From NCBI RefSeq assembly GCF_012395835.1, contig NZ_JAAZSQ010000005.1, positions 141,346-205,345 on the forward strand: a stretch of DNA of 64,000 bases, read 5' to 3'. Origin of the DNA: Arthrobacter mobilis (GTDB taxonomy: Bacteria; Actinomycetota; Actinomycetes; Actinomycetales; Micrococcaceae). This document shows, piece by piece, positions 24,632-34,131 of the stretch. The notes beneath the pieces are model-generated. The model saw only the letters and a program-made list of their open reading frames with translations. It was not told the origin of the DNA and made no database searches. The position numbers and the translations under genes were made by a program. The number at the start of each line of letters is the position of its first letter. The stretch's first letter is position 1.

Positions 24632-25756
24632 TCACGGGACGGGCTCGAGCTCCCCGGCGGGCTCCTCCGGGGCGGCCTCGTCCTCCGGCTCGGGCTGCGG
24701 CTCGCCCGCGTCCTCGCCGGTCCAGACCTTGATGATGGCCCAGGCGACGGCGGCCAGCGGCACGGCCAGGACGGCGCCGACGATGCCGGCCAGGATGGTG
24801 CCGGCGGTCAGGGCCAGCAGGATGACCAGGCCGTGGACCTTCAGGGCATTGCCCATCAGCACCGGCTGCAGGAAGTTGCCTTCGAGCTGGTTCACGCCGA
24901 CGACGACGGCGAGGACGATCAGGGCCGCGGCCGGCCCGTTGGAGACCAGGGCGACCAGCACGGCCAGGGCGCCGGCGGCCGTGGCGCCGACCATGGGGAT
25001 GAACCCGCCGATGAAGGTCACGACCGCCAGCGGCAGGGCCAGCGGCACCTGCATCACCAGCAGTGCCCCGCCGATGACCACAGCGTCGATGCCGGCGACG
25101 GCGGCGGTGCCGCGGACGTACCCGCCAAGCACCTGCAGGCTCCGGATGCCGGCCAGGTCCGCCTGGGCCCGGCGTCCGCGGGGAAAGACGCGCAGGAGGA
25201 ACGCCCAGATCCTGCCGCCGTCCTTGAGGAAATAGAACAGCACCACGGCCATGAGCACGAAGCCGGTGGCGAATTCGGTGGCCGCGCCGAGGCCGGTGAG
25301 CGCTCCGGAGGTGAACGCACTGCTGCCGAGGAACTCCAGGGCCTTGTCGCGCGCGTCCTGGATGGCCGCATCGTTGACCGGGAACGGGCCGTTCTTCACG
25401 AAGGCGTACAGCTGGTCGAAGCCGGCGCCGGCCTTCTCCACCAGCGTGGGCCATTCGCTGCGCACGGCGAAGACGATCCCGGTGATGACCCCGCCGAACA
25501 CGGCCAGCATGCCGAAGAAGGACACTCCGGTGGCAGCGGCTGCCGGCCAGCCGCGGCGCTTGAGCCGGGTTACCAGCGGGGCGATGGCGGCGGCCAGGAT
25601 GAGCGCGATGAGCACCGGGATCACAATGAGTGTGACCCGGGTCAGGGCGTACACCAGTACATAGGCCAGGGCCAGGACCAGCAGCGTCTGGGCCGAGCGG
25701 ACCGAGGCGAGGCCGAGGCCGTCGGACCAGGGGCTGCGCGGGGCAGGATCGGGCAT
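24632..25756 (-). CDS. AI-2E family (YdiK/PerM-like) membrane permease
   Basis: 374 residues from ATG 25756 with GAAGGA upstream. About eight membrane segments and the family blocks FYFLKDGGRIW, GGFIPMVGATAAGALAVLVAL, NQLEGNFLQPVLMG and VHGLVILLAL. Proteins of this family are secondary transporters or export channels of mostly unknown substrate; the AI-2 link is historical. The C-terminal 30 residues are Pro/Glu-rich. It stands apart from its neighbours. Confidence 0.9.
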   Translation of the reverse strand: MPDPAPRSPWSDGLGLASVRSAQTLLVLALAYVLVYALTRVTLIVIPVLIALILAAAIAPLVTRLKRRGWPAAAATGVSFFGMLAVFGGVITGIVFAVRSEWPTLVEKAGAGFDQLYAFVKNGPFPVNDAAIQDARDKALEFLGSSAFTSGALTGLGAATEFATGFVLMAVVLFYFLKDGGRIWAFLLRVFPRGRRAQADLAGIRSLQVLGGYVRGTAAVAGIDAVVIGGALLVMQVPLALPLAVVTFIGGFIPMVGATAAGALAVLVALVSNGPAAALIVLAVVVGVNQLEGNFLQPVLMGNALKVHGLVILLALTAGTILAGIVGAVLAVPLAAVAWAIIKVWTGEDAGEPQPEPEDEAAPEEPAGELEPVP

Positions 25757-25885
25757 TCGGGTTCCTTCGGGTCGACAGGTCAGTGCGTTCACCTCGACCG
25801 TAGCCGACTCCTTGCGGGCGCGTAGGATCGCGGTGACCGGTCGGGACGGTTTTGGACGAGATTTTCGATGAAAGGAAAGCACCGG

Positions 25886-26644
25886 ATGGACCTGCAGCTG
25901 CGCGGCAAAAAGGCCCTGGTGACCGGGGCCTCGCAGGGGATCGGGCGGGAGACCGCCGTCGTCCTCGCCGAGGAAGGCTGCAGCCTGCTGCTGGCCAGCC
26001 GCAATGCCGAACGGCTGGAGGAAGCGGCCCACGCCATCCGCGCCGCGCACGGCGTGCCGGTGGAGACCGTGGCGGCGGATCTGTCCGTGGAGGCCGGACG
26101 GCAGCGGGTGGTCGCGGCGGCCGGGCAGCTCGACCTGCTGGTCAACAACGCCGGCGCCATTCCGTCCGGCAGCCTGCAGGAGATCGACAACGAAACGTGG
26201 CAGCGGGCCTGGGAGCTGAAGGTGTTCGGCTACATTAGCCTGTCCCGTTCGCTGTATGCGGGGCTGAAGGCGCGCTCCGGGGTGATCGTGAACGTGATCG
26301 GCTCGGCCGGGGAGGCCTTCCCGCCGGACTACATTGCCGGCACCACCGGCAACGCGGCCCTGATGGCCTTCACCCGGGCCCTGGGCAAGGAGGCGGCCCG
26401 CGACGGAATGCGCGTCGTCGGGATCAACCCGGGACCGGTGTCCACGCCGCGGCGCGAGCACAAGTCCCGCGCCCGGGCCGAGCGTGAGTTCGGCGACGCC
26501 GGACGGTGGCGGGAGTACGACGCCGCCCTGCCCTACGGCAGGGCGGCGTTGGCGCGGGAGATTGCCGGCGCGGTGGCGTTCCTGGCCTCGCCGCGCTCGG
26601 GCTACACCAACGGCACCATCCTGACCATCAACGGCGGTGCCTAG
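25886..26644 (+). CDS. Short-chain dehydrogenase/reductase, atypical active site
   Basis: 252 residues from ATG 25886; an in-frame ATG at 25868 is an alternative. N-terminal TGASQGIG (nucleotide binding) and NNAG motifs are classical. The serine (VIGSAGE) and tyrosine (PDYIAG) positions are present, but the YxxxK lysine reads Thr (YIAGT), so the classical proton relay is incomplete. A C-terminal NGTILTINGG is normal. Its stop codon overlaps the stop of the convergent DszC-like gene in a shared CTAG. A link to the sulfur operon is only positional. Confidence 0.82.
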   Translation: MDLQLRGKKALVTGASQGIGRETAVVLAEEGCSLLLASRNAERLEEAAHAIRAAHGVPVETVAADLSVEAGRQRVVAAAGQLDLLVNNAGAIPSGSLQEIDNETWQRAWELKVFGYISLSRSLYAGLKARSGVIVNVIGSAGEAFPPDYIAGTTGNAALMAFTRALGKEAARDGMRVVGINPGPVSTPRREHKSRARAEREFGDAGRWREYDAALPYGRAALAREIAGAVAFLASPRSGYTNGTILTINGGA

Positions 26645-27879
26645 GTGTACAGGGTGATCGGCTGGACTTCGCCGAGCAGGTAGCTGGCGCCGACCTCGAT
26701 CTTCTTGTAGTCCACCGGATCGTGCAGCGAGTGCGTCCGGATATTGCGCCAGAACAGGTCCAGGCCCACCTGGTTGCTGGTGGAGCTGGAACCGGTGACC
26801 TCGAAGATCCGGTTGGCGACCTCCACGCCGACTTCGGTGGAGACCACCTTCAGTTCGGCGATGCGCACGGCCAGTTCGGCACGGTCTTCGAGGGTGAAGT
26901 CCGCGCCCTTGGCGATGGCCTCGTCGTACCGGCGGTTGAGCACATCCGCCAGGGCCTCGACGGCGGCAATCCGGGAGGCGAACTCGCCGACGGTCCGCTG
27001 GAAGACCGGGTCCTGGGCGTAGGTCTCGGCGCTGCTGAGGATCCAGGCGTTGCGGCGGCCGAGCAGGATCTCGCGGCCCTTGGCCAGGGCGCCCTGGGCG
27101 ACGCCGAGGTAGAAGTTGCCGAAGGCCAGCTGGATGCCCGGGGTGACCAGCGTGGAGAAGGGCTCCTCGCCGACCTCGCCCAGGATGTCCGTGGGATCGA
27201 CCCGGACGTTGGTGTACCTGACCGAGCCGGACGCGGACAGGCGCTGGCCCAGGTGGTCCCAGTCGCCGAGCAGTTCCAGCCCCTCGCGGCCGCGGTCGAG
27301 CACGAAGGCCAGGATCTTGCCCTCGTCCGGCCCGCCGGTGATGGCGGCGTTGATGATGATGACGTCGCCCACGGAGGACCCGGTGGAGAAGCGCTTGAGG
27401 CCGTTCAGCCGGTACCCGTCCCCGTCCGGGGTCAGTTCCAGGGTCGGGTCCACGGGGTTGACCGAGTCGCCCCAGAGCCACTGGCCCTCGGCGGTGCGGC
27501 GGAACCAGTCCGCCTGCTGCTCCGGCGCCGCGTAGAACGCGATGGTGCCCTGGTTGATGTAGTGGTAGGCCGCCAGCTGGGCGATGGAGCCGTCCGCGGC
27601 GGCGAGGATGCGCACCACGTGCAGGGCGGACGCCCAGTGGGCGCCTTCGCCGCCGAACTCCCGGGGCACCAGCAGGTTGACCAGGCCGTGGCGGCGCAGC
27701 AGGTCCACCTCGCGGAACGGGTCCTGGTTGGCCCGGTCGCGCTCCAGGGCATCGGCGGCCAGTTCGTCCGCCGCCGCCTGCGCGGCGGCCTTCCAGCGGG
27801 CGAGTTCGTCGGGGCCGGCGCTGCCGGTCCAGGGGGAGCGGGGCGCCCGGGTGGTGGTGCCGGTGGTTGTCAGGCTCAT
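26641..27879 (-). CDS. DszC/SfnB-like flavin-dependent monooxygenase (acyl-CoA dehydrogenase fold)
   Basis: 412 residues from ATG 27879. Acyl-CoA-dehydrogenase fold: N-terminal helices with LLRRHGLVNLLVPREFGGEG, a middle beta domain (GDGYRLNGLKRFSTGSSVGDVIIINA), then C-terminal helices and TGSSSTSNQVGLDLFWRNIRTHSLHDPV. That last block is typical of DszC/SfnB-type FMNH2-dependent oxygenases, not acyl-CoA dehydrogenases. Last gene of a SAM-riboswitch-headed operon, 32 bases after the LLM gene. Likely role: C-S or S oxygenation of an organosulfur compound with reduced flavin supplied elsewhere. Confidence 0.82.
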   Translation of the reverse strand: MSLTTTGTTTRAPRSPWTGSAGPDELARWKAAAQAAADELAADALERDRANQDPFREVDLLRRHGLVNLLVPREFGGEGAHWASALHVVRILAAADGSIAQLAAYHYINQGTIAFYAAPEQQADWFRRTAEGQWLWGDSVNPVDPTLELTPDGDGYRLNGLKRFSTGSSVGDVIIINAAITGGPDEGKILAFVLDRGREGLELLGDWDHLGQRLSASGSVRYTNVRVDPTDILGEVGEEPFSTLVTPGIQLAFGNFYLGVAQGALAKGREILLGRRNAWILSSAETYAQDPVFQRTVGEFASRIAAVEALADVLNRRYDEAIAKGADFTLEDRAELAVRIAELKVVSTEVGVEVANRIFEVTGSSSTSNQVGLDLFWRNIRTHSLHDPVDYKKIEVGASYLLGEVQPITLYT

Positions 27880-27911
27880 GGCGTTTCCTTGATCGTTTCG
27901 GTGGTGGAGGT

Positions 27912-29333
27912 TCAGAGTGCGGCAGCGGCAGCCGCGGGGGTGTCCGCAGCGCTGGGCAGGCCGGCGTAGGCGCCGCGGTACCGGGCCGCCGGATGGGCGT
28001 CGTCGACCCGGCGGTTGCCCGGCCCGTCGAGGTATTCGCGCAGGGTGGAGCCTTCGTAGTCCTGCCAGACGCGGCCGCGCCGCTGCAGTTCGGGCACCAC
28101 CAGTTCGACGAAGTCCTCGAAGGAGCCCGGGGTCACCGCATAGGCGAGGTTGATCCCGTCCAGGCCGGCCTCGTCCACCCAGCGCTCGATTTCGTCCGCC
28201 ACGGTGGCCGGGCTGCCCACCAGCACCGGGCCGATGCCGCCGATGCCCAGGTAGTGTGCGATGTCGGCCGGCGTCCACTCCCGGGTGGGGTCCGCCGTCG
28301 TGAAGATCGACAGGGCCGAGCGCACGGCGTTCGTGTCGATGTACTTCAGCGGCGCGTCCGGGGCGTAGCCGGACAGGTCCAGCCCGGACCAGCCGCCGTA
28401 GAAGGTGAAGGCGCCCTCGGCGCTGGCGTAGGAGAGGTAGTCGCGGTGCTTGCGCTCGGCGGCGGCATCCGAATCCGCGACGACGACGGTCATCAGCGAG
28501 TAGATCTTCACGGCGTCCCGGGACCGGCCCGCCCGCTCGGCGCGGTCGCGGATATCGTCGGTCACCTTCCGGGTCAGGTCCGGGCGGATGCCGTTGATGA
28601 ACACGCCCTCGCCGTGCCGGGCCGAGAACTCGCGGCCCCGGGGCGACGCACCGGCCTGGAAGATCACCGGCGTGCGCTGCGGGGACGGCTCGGACAGGTG
28701 GATCCCGGGGACCTGGAAGTGCTGTCCGTAATGGTTGATCGGGTGCACCTTGGCCGGGTCCGTGTAGATGCCGCGCTCGCGGTCCTTGATGACCGCGCCG
28801 TCTTCCCACGAGCCTTCCCACAGCTTGTAGGTGACGTCGAGGAACTCGTCCGCGATGTCGTAGCGCGTATCGTGGCTGATCTGTTCCTTCAGGCCCAGGT
28901 TCCGGGCGGCGCTGTCCAGGTAGGAGGTCACCACGTTCCAGCCGATGCGGCCGCGGGTCAGGTGGTCCAGCGTGGAGAACTTCCGGGCCAGGGCATAGGG
29001 CTGTTCGTAGGTCAGGGCGGCGGTGACCGCGAAGCCCAGGTGCTTGGTGACGGCGGCCATGGCCGGTATCTGGAAGAACGGGTCGTTCAGCGGCACCTGG
29101 TCCCCGTCCACCAGCGCCGGTGCCGAGGAGTTCCGGTAGACGTCGTAGATGCCCAGGACATCGGCCAGGAACAGCGCGTCGAACTTGCCGCGCTCCAGGG
29201 TCTGCGCCAGGTCCGTCCAGTACTCCAGCGTGTTGTAGGTATCCGCCCGGTTCTCCGGGTGCCGCCACAGGCCGGGGCTCTGGTGCGTGGGGCAGGTCAT
29301 GTCGAAGGCGTTCAGGCTGATCCGTTTGGACAT
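27912..29333 (-). CDS. LLM-class FMN monooxygenase (NtaA/SnaA/DszA family)
   Basis: 473 residues, the usual length for the NtaA/SnaA/DszA family. Blocks: PENRADTYNTLEYWTDLAQTLERGKFDALFLAD, KFSTLDHLTRGRIGWNVVTSY, PVIFQAGASPRGREFSARHGE and VGSPATVADEIERWVDEAGLDGINL, each split here from longer stretches. Members are FMNH2-dependent oxygenases that cleave C-S or C-N bonds (DszA on sulfones, NtaA on nitrilotriacetate). With a SAM riboswitch and an importer upstream, sulfur release from an imported compound is the reading I favour. It lies four bases after a permease gene. Confidence 0.9.
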   Translation of the reverse strand: MSKRISLNAFDMTCPTHQSPGLWRHPENRADTYNTLEYWTDLAQTLERGKFDALFLADVLGIYDVYRNSSAPALVDGDQVPLNDPFFQIPAMAAVTKHLGFAVTAALTYEQPYALARKFSTLDHLTRGRIGWNVVTSYLDSAARNLGLKEQISHDTRYDIADEFLDVTYKLWEGSWEDGAVIKDRERGIYTDPAKVHPINHYGQHFQVPGIHLSEPSPQRTPVIFQAGASPRGREFSARHGEGVFINGIRPDLTRKVTDDIRDRAERAGRSRDAVKIYSLMTVVVADSDAAAERKHRDYLSYASAEGAFTFYGGWSGLDLSGYAPDAPLKYIDTNAVRSALSIFTTADPTREWTPADIAHYLGIGGIGPVLVGSPATVADEIERWVDEAGLDGINLAYAVTPGSFEDFVELVVPELQRRGRVWQDYEGSTLREYLDGPGNRRVDDAHPAARYRGAYAGLPSAADTPAAAAAAL

Positions 29334-29337
29334 GGGC

Positions 29338-30387
29338 TTATCCTTTCCGTGCCGGGACGGCGGTGGTGGCGGTGGCGGGCGGGCGGACCCGGGAGGTGCG
29401 CTGGCGGGCCAGCACGACGCCGAGCAGGAGCACCAGCAGCAGGGCCAGGCCGCGGGCCAGTCCCTGCCAGAAGAAGGACAGGCCGGCCAGGTTCATGCCG
29501 TTGGCCAGCAGGGCGAAGATCAGCACGCCGACCATGGTGCCGGGCACCGAAACCCGCCCGTACTTGCTCAGCGTGGCGCCGATGAAGACCGCCCCGATCG
29601 CGTCCATGACGTACAGCTGCCCGCTGGCGGGAATGAACGCGTAGGTCCGGGAGGCCAGGACCACGCCGGCCAGGGCGGCCACCCCGGCGGCCAGCACGTA
29701 GGCGGAGGCGCCCAGGGCGCCCACGCGCTTGCCGGAGATCCGGCTGGCGCCGGGCTGCTCGCCGGTCACCGTGAGCTCGCGGCCCCAGCGGGTGCCGTCC
29801 AGCGCCAGGTACACCACGCCGGCCACCAGCACGGCGGCCACCACCGGGAAGGGCACGCCGAGCAGGTAGCCGTTGCCCCAGAGGGCGAAGCCCTCCGGAA
29901 CCTGGGAACGCACCAGGTAGATGGGCGCCCCGCCGCCGGTGAGCAGTTGCTGGACGCTGGTGCCGATGAACCACACGCTCAGCGTGGCCAGGAACGGCGG
30001 GATGCGCAGCACCACAATCAGGAAGGCGTTGACCAGCCCGACGGCCAGGCCGAAGGCCAGGCCCACCACGACGGCCACCCAGGGCACGTAGCGCTCGGCG
30101 ATCGCGGCGGCGGCGGCCAGGGCGGCCAGGTCCAAGGCGACCCCGACGGAGAGGTCGATGCCGCCGCTGCGGACGACCACTGTCATGCCCGCGGCCACCA
30201 GGGCCAGGATGGCCGTCTGGTTCAGGACCGCCAGCAGGTTATCGCCCGTCAGGAACGTGGGCGTGAGCACGGAGAAGGCCAGCATGATCGCGGCGAGCAC
30301 CAGCGGGGCGATCAGCCGCGGCAGGATATCGGCCGCGCGCGGCGCCGGCCGGAGGCCCGGGCGGTTCCGGGTAGCTGTTGCGGTCAT
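29338..30387 (-). CDS. Ribose-type ABC transporter permease 2
   Basis: 349 residues with about ten hydrophobic segments and the branched-chain/ribose permease-2 pattern (VRSGGIDLSVGVALDLAALAAA, ending RTYAFIPASGQLYVMDAIGAVFIGATL, GVLIFALLANGMNL). It begins four bases inside the end of the preceding permease gene (overlap 30384-30387), showing translational coupling. Together with the other permease it forms the membrane channel of the importer. Confidence 0.92.
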   Translation of the reverse strand: MTATATRNRPGLRPAPRAADILPRLIAPLVLAAIMLAFSVLTPTFLTGDNLLAVLNQTAILALVAAGMTVVVRSGGIDLSVGVALDLAALAAAAAIAERYVPWVAVVVGLAFGLAVGLVNAFLIVVLRIPPFLATLSVWFIGTSVQQLLTGGGAPIYLVRSQVPEGFALWGNGYLLGVPFPVVAAVLVAGVVYLALDGTRWGRELTVTGEQPGASRISGKRVGALGASAYVLAAGVAALAGVVLASRTYAFIPASGQLYVMDAIGAVFIGATLSKYGRVSVPGTMVGVLIFALLANGMNLAGLSFFWQGLARGLALLLVLLLGVVLARQRTSRVRPPATATTAVPARKG

Positions 30388-31391
30388 TTGGCATCACTCC
30401 GTCCTCGGATGGCCACTACGGCCAGCACCACCAGAATCAGCACGCCCTTGGCGGCTCCCACCCACTGGCTGGCCACACCCAGGAGGGTGAAGCCGTTGGT
30501 CAGGGCCGCAATGAAGAGCGCCGCCACCAGGGTGCCGGTGATGGTCACCACCAGGCGGCGGGAGAAGACCACCGACATGAAGGCCACCAGGATGATGTCC
30601 AGCAGGATCTGGTTGCCGACGCCGGGAACGGCCGCGGAGAGCCTGGCCGAGAGCAGCAGGCCGGCGATGCCGGCCAGCAGCGCCGAGATCAGGTAGCTGT
30701 TGAAGATGTACTTGCGCGGGTTGATCCCGGCGACCTTGGCCGCCGTCGGGTTCTGCCCGACGGCGTAGCTGCGCACGCCCCAGCTGGTGCTGCCCAGGCC
30801 CAGGCCGACGACGGCGAACAGCACGAGCATCACCACCACGGCCACGGGCAGCCCGGCGAGGGAGCCGTCGCGCAGCCATTCGAAGGCCGCGCCGGTGAAG
30901 GGGACCTTGACGTTGTTGCTGATCACCAGGGTCAGGCTGCCGGCGATGCCCATGGTGGCCAGCGTGGTCAGCAGCGGGCGCAGGCCCAGCACCACGGCCG
31001 CGCCGTTGACGGTACCGGCGGCGGCGGCCACGGCCAGCGCCCCGGCGATCGAGGCCACCGGCGGCAGGCCGGCCTGGGAGGCGACGGCGGCGACGGTGCC
31101 GGCCAGGCCGGCCACGGCACCCACGGACAGGTCGATGCCGCCGTCGACGACGTCATCCCCGCCGGTCACGATGACCACGGCCAGGCCGAAGCCGGCGATG
31201 GCGTAGACGGCTGCCTGGTTGAGCACCGCCGCCAGGTTCGCCGGCACCAGGAAGTTCGGCGACGACGCGGCCAGGGCCAGGACCACCGCCAGCACGGTGG
31301 CGTAGCCGGCCCAGGACAGCCAGGCGGGCGCGCCGCGGCGCGGCGCGCGCTGCGCGGCTCCGGTCTGCGGCGTTGCTGCTGCGGTACTCAT
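30384..31391 (-). CDS. Ribose-type ABC transporter permease 1
   Basis: 335 residues; VVDGGIDLSVGAVAGLAG, GVRSYAVGQNPTAAKVAGIN and SARLSAAVPGVGNQILLDIILVAFMSVVFS are RbsC/YtfT-like blocks. Overlaps the ATPase gene end by four bases and the second permease by four. Two different permease genes suggest a heterodimeric channel as in Lsr or YtfT/YjfF systems rather than RbsC homodimers. Confidence 0.92.
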   Translation of the reverse strand: MSTAAATPQTGAAQRAPRRGAPAWLSWAGYATVLAVVLALAASSPNFLVPANLAAVLNQAAVYAIAGFGLAVVIVTGGDDVVDGGIDLSVGAVAGLAGTVAAVASQAGLPPVASIAGALAVAAAAGTVNGAAVVLGLRPLLTTLATMGIAGSLTLVISNNVKVPFTGAAFEWLRDGSLAGLPVAVVVMLVLFAVVGLGLGSTSWGVRSYAVGQNPTAAKVAGINPRKYIFNSYLISALLAGIAGLLLSARLSAAVPGVGNQILLDIILVAFMSVVFSRRLVVTITGTLVAALFIAALTNGFTLLGVASQWVGAAKGVLILVVLAVVAIRGRSDAK

Positions 31392-32980
31392 GCGAACTCC
31401 AGTTCGGTGTCGGCGCCGGCGCTGCCGGACGCGTCGGCATAACCTGCCTGGCCCGCGCCCGAGGCGAGGGCCAGGATCCGGTCAGTGGTCGCTTCGCCCC
31501 GGCGCAGTTCGGCCACGATTTCGCCGCGGAAGAAGACCAGGATCCGGTCCGCCAGCCCCACCAGCTCCTCCAGGTCCACGGTGACCAGCAGGGCCGCGGC
31601 GCCGGCGTCCACCAGGTCGTTGATCCGGGCGTAGATCTGGGCGCGGCTGCCCACGTCCACGCCGGAGGTCGGCTGGTCCAGCACCAGGAATTTCGACTCC
31701 GCGGCCAGCCAGCGGGCCAGGACGGTCTTCTGCTGGTTGCCGCCGGAGAGCTGGCCGACCACGGCCTGGGGCCGGGCCGGGCGGATGTCCAGCCGGGAAA
31801 TCTGGGCCTGGGCCAGGGCCTTCTCGGCCCGGCGGCGGATCAGCCCGCCCCAGGCCGTGACCTTGTCCAGGGCCACCAGGCTGATGTTTTCCTGGATGGT
31901 GTTGCGCACCAGCGCCCCGTCCCTGCGGCGGTCCGCGGGCACGTACGCGCCCGAGGCCTTCACGAAGGCCCGGGGGGAGCGGACCGGCCGGCCGCCGAGG
32001 CTGACCCGGCCGCCGTGCCGGCGGTTGCCGGTGACCGCGTCGGCCAGTTCGTCGACGCCGGACCCGACCAGGCCGGTCACCCCGACCACTTCGCCCGGCC
32101 GCACCGTGAAGCTGACATCCCGCAGTGCCCCGGGCACGGTCAGGGACATGACGGACAGGGCCTCGCCGGCAGGATCCGGGGTGCGGGCGGCCGTGCGGGT
32201 GCGGTCGAATTCCTCGACCTCGCGGCCGACCATCAGCTCCACCACCTGCTCGAGGGCGTCGTCCCGGCCGGCCAGGTCCACCTCGCCGGCGTTGGCCCCG
32301 TTGCGCAGCACCGTCACCGTGCCGCTGATCTGCCGCAGCTCCTGCAGGTAGTGCGAGATGTACACCACGGGCACGCCCGCTGCCTGCAGGGTCCTGATGG
32401 TGGCGAAGAGCTGGGCCACCTCGGCCGAGGCCAGCGGTGCCGTGGGTTCGTCCAGCACGAGCAGCTTCGGCCCGGCCAGCACCGCACGGGCGATCTGCAC
32501 CAGCTGCTGCTCGGCCACGGTCAGCTCGTCCACCAGCAGGTCCGGCGCGACGCGCAGCCCCACCGTGCGCTCCAGGTCCGCGGCGGCCCGGCGGTTCAGC
32601 TGCCGGCGCGAGACCCAGCCGTAGCGGCCCTCGCTGCGGCCCAGGTACAGCTGCTCCGCCACCGTCAGCCGGCCGGCCAGGTGCCGGTCCTGGTGGATCA
32701 CGTGGATGCCCAGCCGCTCGGCGTCGGCCGGCGAGGTAATGGACACCTTGGCGCCGCCGAACTCGATGGTTCCGGAGTCCGCCTGGTAGAGGCCGGTCAG
32801 GATCTTGATCAGCGTGGATTTGCCGGCGCCGTTTTCCCCGACCAAGCCGCGCACTTCCCCGGCATGGACTTCGAAGTGGACGTCGGTGAGCACCTGCGCG
32901 GCGCCGAAGGCCTTGTTGATGCCGCGCATGGACAGCAGCGGGGCGGATGCGGCCCCCGGGGTATCAGAGGCCGAGCTCAC
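31388..32980 (-). CDS. Ribose/sugar-type ABC transporter tandem ATPase
   Basis: 530 residues with two ATP-binding domains. The first has Walker A GENGAGKST (residues about 54-62) and LDEPTAPLA. The second carries the degenerate GLVGSGVDELADAVTG in place of Walker A, as in RbsA/MglA, then LSGGNQQKTVLARWLA and LDQPTSGVDVG. It overlaps the binding-protein gene by 17 bases. Powers uptake of a sugar-like substrate. Confidence 0.94.
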   Translation of the reverse strand: MSSASDTPGAASAPLLSMRGINKAFGAAQVLTDVHFEVHAGEVRGLVGENGAGKSTLIKILTGLYQADSGTIEFGGAKVSITSPADAERLGIHVIHQDRHLAGRLTVAEQLYLGRSEGRYGWVSRRQLNRRAAADLERTVGLRVAPDLLVDELTVAEQQLVQIARAVLAGPKLLVLDEPTAPLASAEVAQLFATIRTLQAAGVPVVYISHYLQELRQISGTVTVLRNGANAGEVDLAGRDDALEQVVELMVGREVEEFDRTRTAARTPDPAGEALSVMSLTVPGALRDVSFTVRPGEVVGVTGLVGSGVDELADAVTGNRRHGGRVSLGGRPVRSPRAFVKASGAYVPADRRRDGALVRNTIQENISLVALDKVTAWGGLIRRRAEKALAQAQISRLDIRPARPQAVVGQLSGGNQQKTVLARWLAAESKFLVLDQPTSGVDVGSRAQIYARINDLVDAGAAALLVTVDLEELVGLADRILVFFRGEIVAELRRGEATTDRILALASGAGQAGYADASGSAGADTELEFA

Positions 32981-34022
32981 TGCGCACCTCGGTGACGTTC
33001 TCCTTGTTGATGAACACCGGATCCAGGTAGCTGGTGGTGGGCACCTTGTCCTGCTGGCCGCCGAGGAACAGGGCCACGTTGTCGGCCGACTGCGCGCCCA
33101 TCGCCTTGGTCTGCTGGGCCACGGTGCCGGTGTAGGAGGATTCCGGATCCGCGATCAAATCCAGCGCGCCGGGCTCGGCGTCCACGCCGTAGACCTTGAT
33201 TTCGTCCCGTCCGGCGGCGTCGATGGCCTGGGCGGCGCCGATCTGGGGGATGTCCCAGCAGGACCAGACCGCGTCGATCTGCCCCTTGGGCAGGCGGCGG
33301 AGCGCGTCGTTGACCTGCTGCTTGGCATCCTCGACGGTGCCCTCGTACTTGTCCTGCAGCTCGGGCTGGATCAGCTTGATGCTGGGGTAGTCCTCCAGCA
33401 CCAGCTTGAGCTCGTTGTAGCGGATGCGGCAGGGAGCCACGCCCGGGAAGCCGTTGAACACCAGGACCTGGCCCTTGCCGCCGATGTCCTCGGCCAGCGT
33501 GCGGGCGACGGTGGAACCGATGGCCCAGTTGTCGCTGGTGACGTTGTTGGCGGAGAACTCGGACTGGAAGTCGATGGTGAACAGCGGGATGCCGGCGGCG
33601 TCCACCTTCTTCAGGGCCGGCGTCAGCGTGGTCTTGTCCCCGAGGATCACCACGATGGCGTCCGGCTTCTGCGAAATCAGGTTCTCGACATCGGAGACAT
33701 GCTTATCGTCCTTGGCCTCGGCCTGGGTGGCGATGACCTTGCCGCCGAGCTCCTTCACGCGCGCCTGGACGGCGTCGTACACCACCCGGCTGAAGTCGTG
33801 GACGATGTCCTTGGCGGCAATGCCCACGGTCTTGCCCTCGAGCGAGGGGATGTCCTGGGCCGCGGCCGGGGCCGCCGCGGCACCGGAGGCCGGGGCGGCG
33901 TTGGAGGCGGCCTGCGGTTCCTTGAGCGAGCAGCCGGTCAGCACCAGGGCTGCTGCGGCCGACAGCGCCAGGGACTTGGCGGCGAGGGATCCGGCGGGGC
34001 GGACAAGGGGGGACTTCTTCAC
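32964..34022 (-). CDS. RbsB-like substrate-binding lipoprotein
   Basis: 352 residues from GTG 34022 with AAGGAGC upstream. Signal and lipobox LVLTGC (Cys about residue 31) make it a lipoprotein anchored outside the membrane. The mature part is periplasmic-binding-protein type 1 (KTVGIAAKDIVHDFSRVV, KPDAIVVILGDKTTLTPALKKVDAAGIPLFTID, VYGVDAEPGALDLI, each a family block), the fold of ribose- and galactose-binding proteins. It is the first gene after the SAM riboswitch. The ligand may be a thio- or sulfo-sugar, but this is inferred from context. Confidence 0.92.
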   Translation of the reverse strand: MKKSPLVRPAGSLAAKSLALSAAAALVLTGCSLKEPQAASNAAPASGAAAAPAAAQDIPSLEGKTVGIAAKDIVHDFSRVVYDAVQARVKELGGKVIATQAEAKDDKHVSDVENLISQKPDAIVVILGDKTTLTPALKKVDAAGIPLFTIDFQSEFSANNVTSDNWAIGSTVARTLAEDIGGKGQVLVFNGFPGVAPCRIRYNELKLVLEDYPSIKLIQPELQDKYEGTVEDAKQQVNDALRRLPKGQIDAVWSCWDIPQIGAAQAIDAAGRDEIKVYGVDAEPGALDLIADPESSYTGTVAQQTKAMGAQSADNVALFLGGQQDKVPTTSYLDPVFINKENVTEVRSELGL

Positions 34023-34131
34023 GTGCTGCTCCTTGGTCGTCGGCCCGAGGGAGCCGCGCGGCAGCTGCGGGTCGCCCCGCGGGCATGCACGCGGGCATGC
34101 CAAGGGCGGACCACGGTCAGCACATGCTTCT

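Noticed and set aside
24632..27481. 949-codon minus-strand frame across the AI-2E gene and beyond
   Set aside because: Only the part from ATG 25756 has homology; the rest is out of frame with the DszC-like gene and antisense to the SDR gene.
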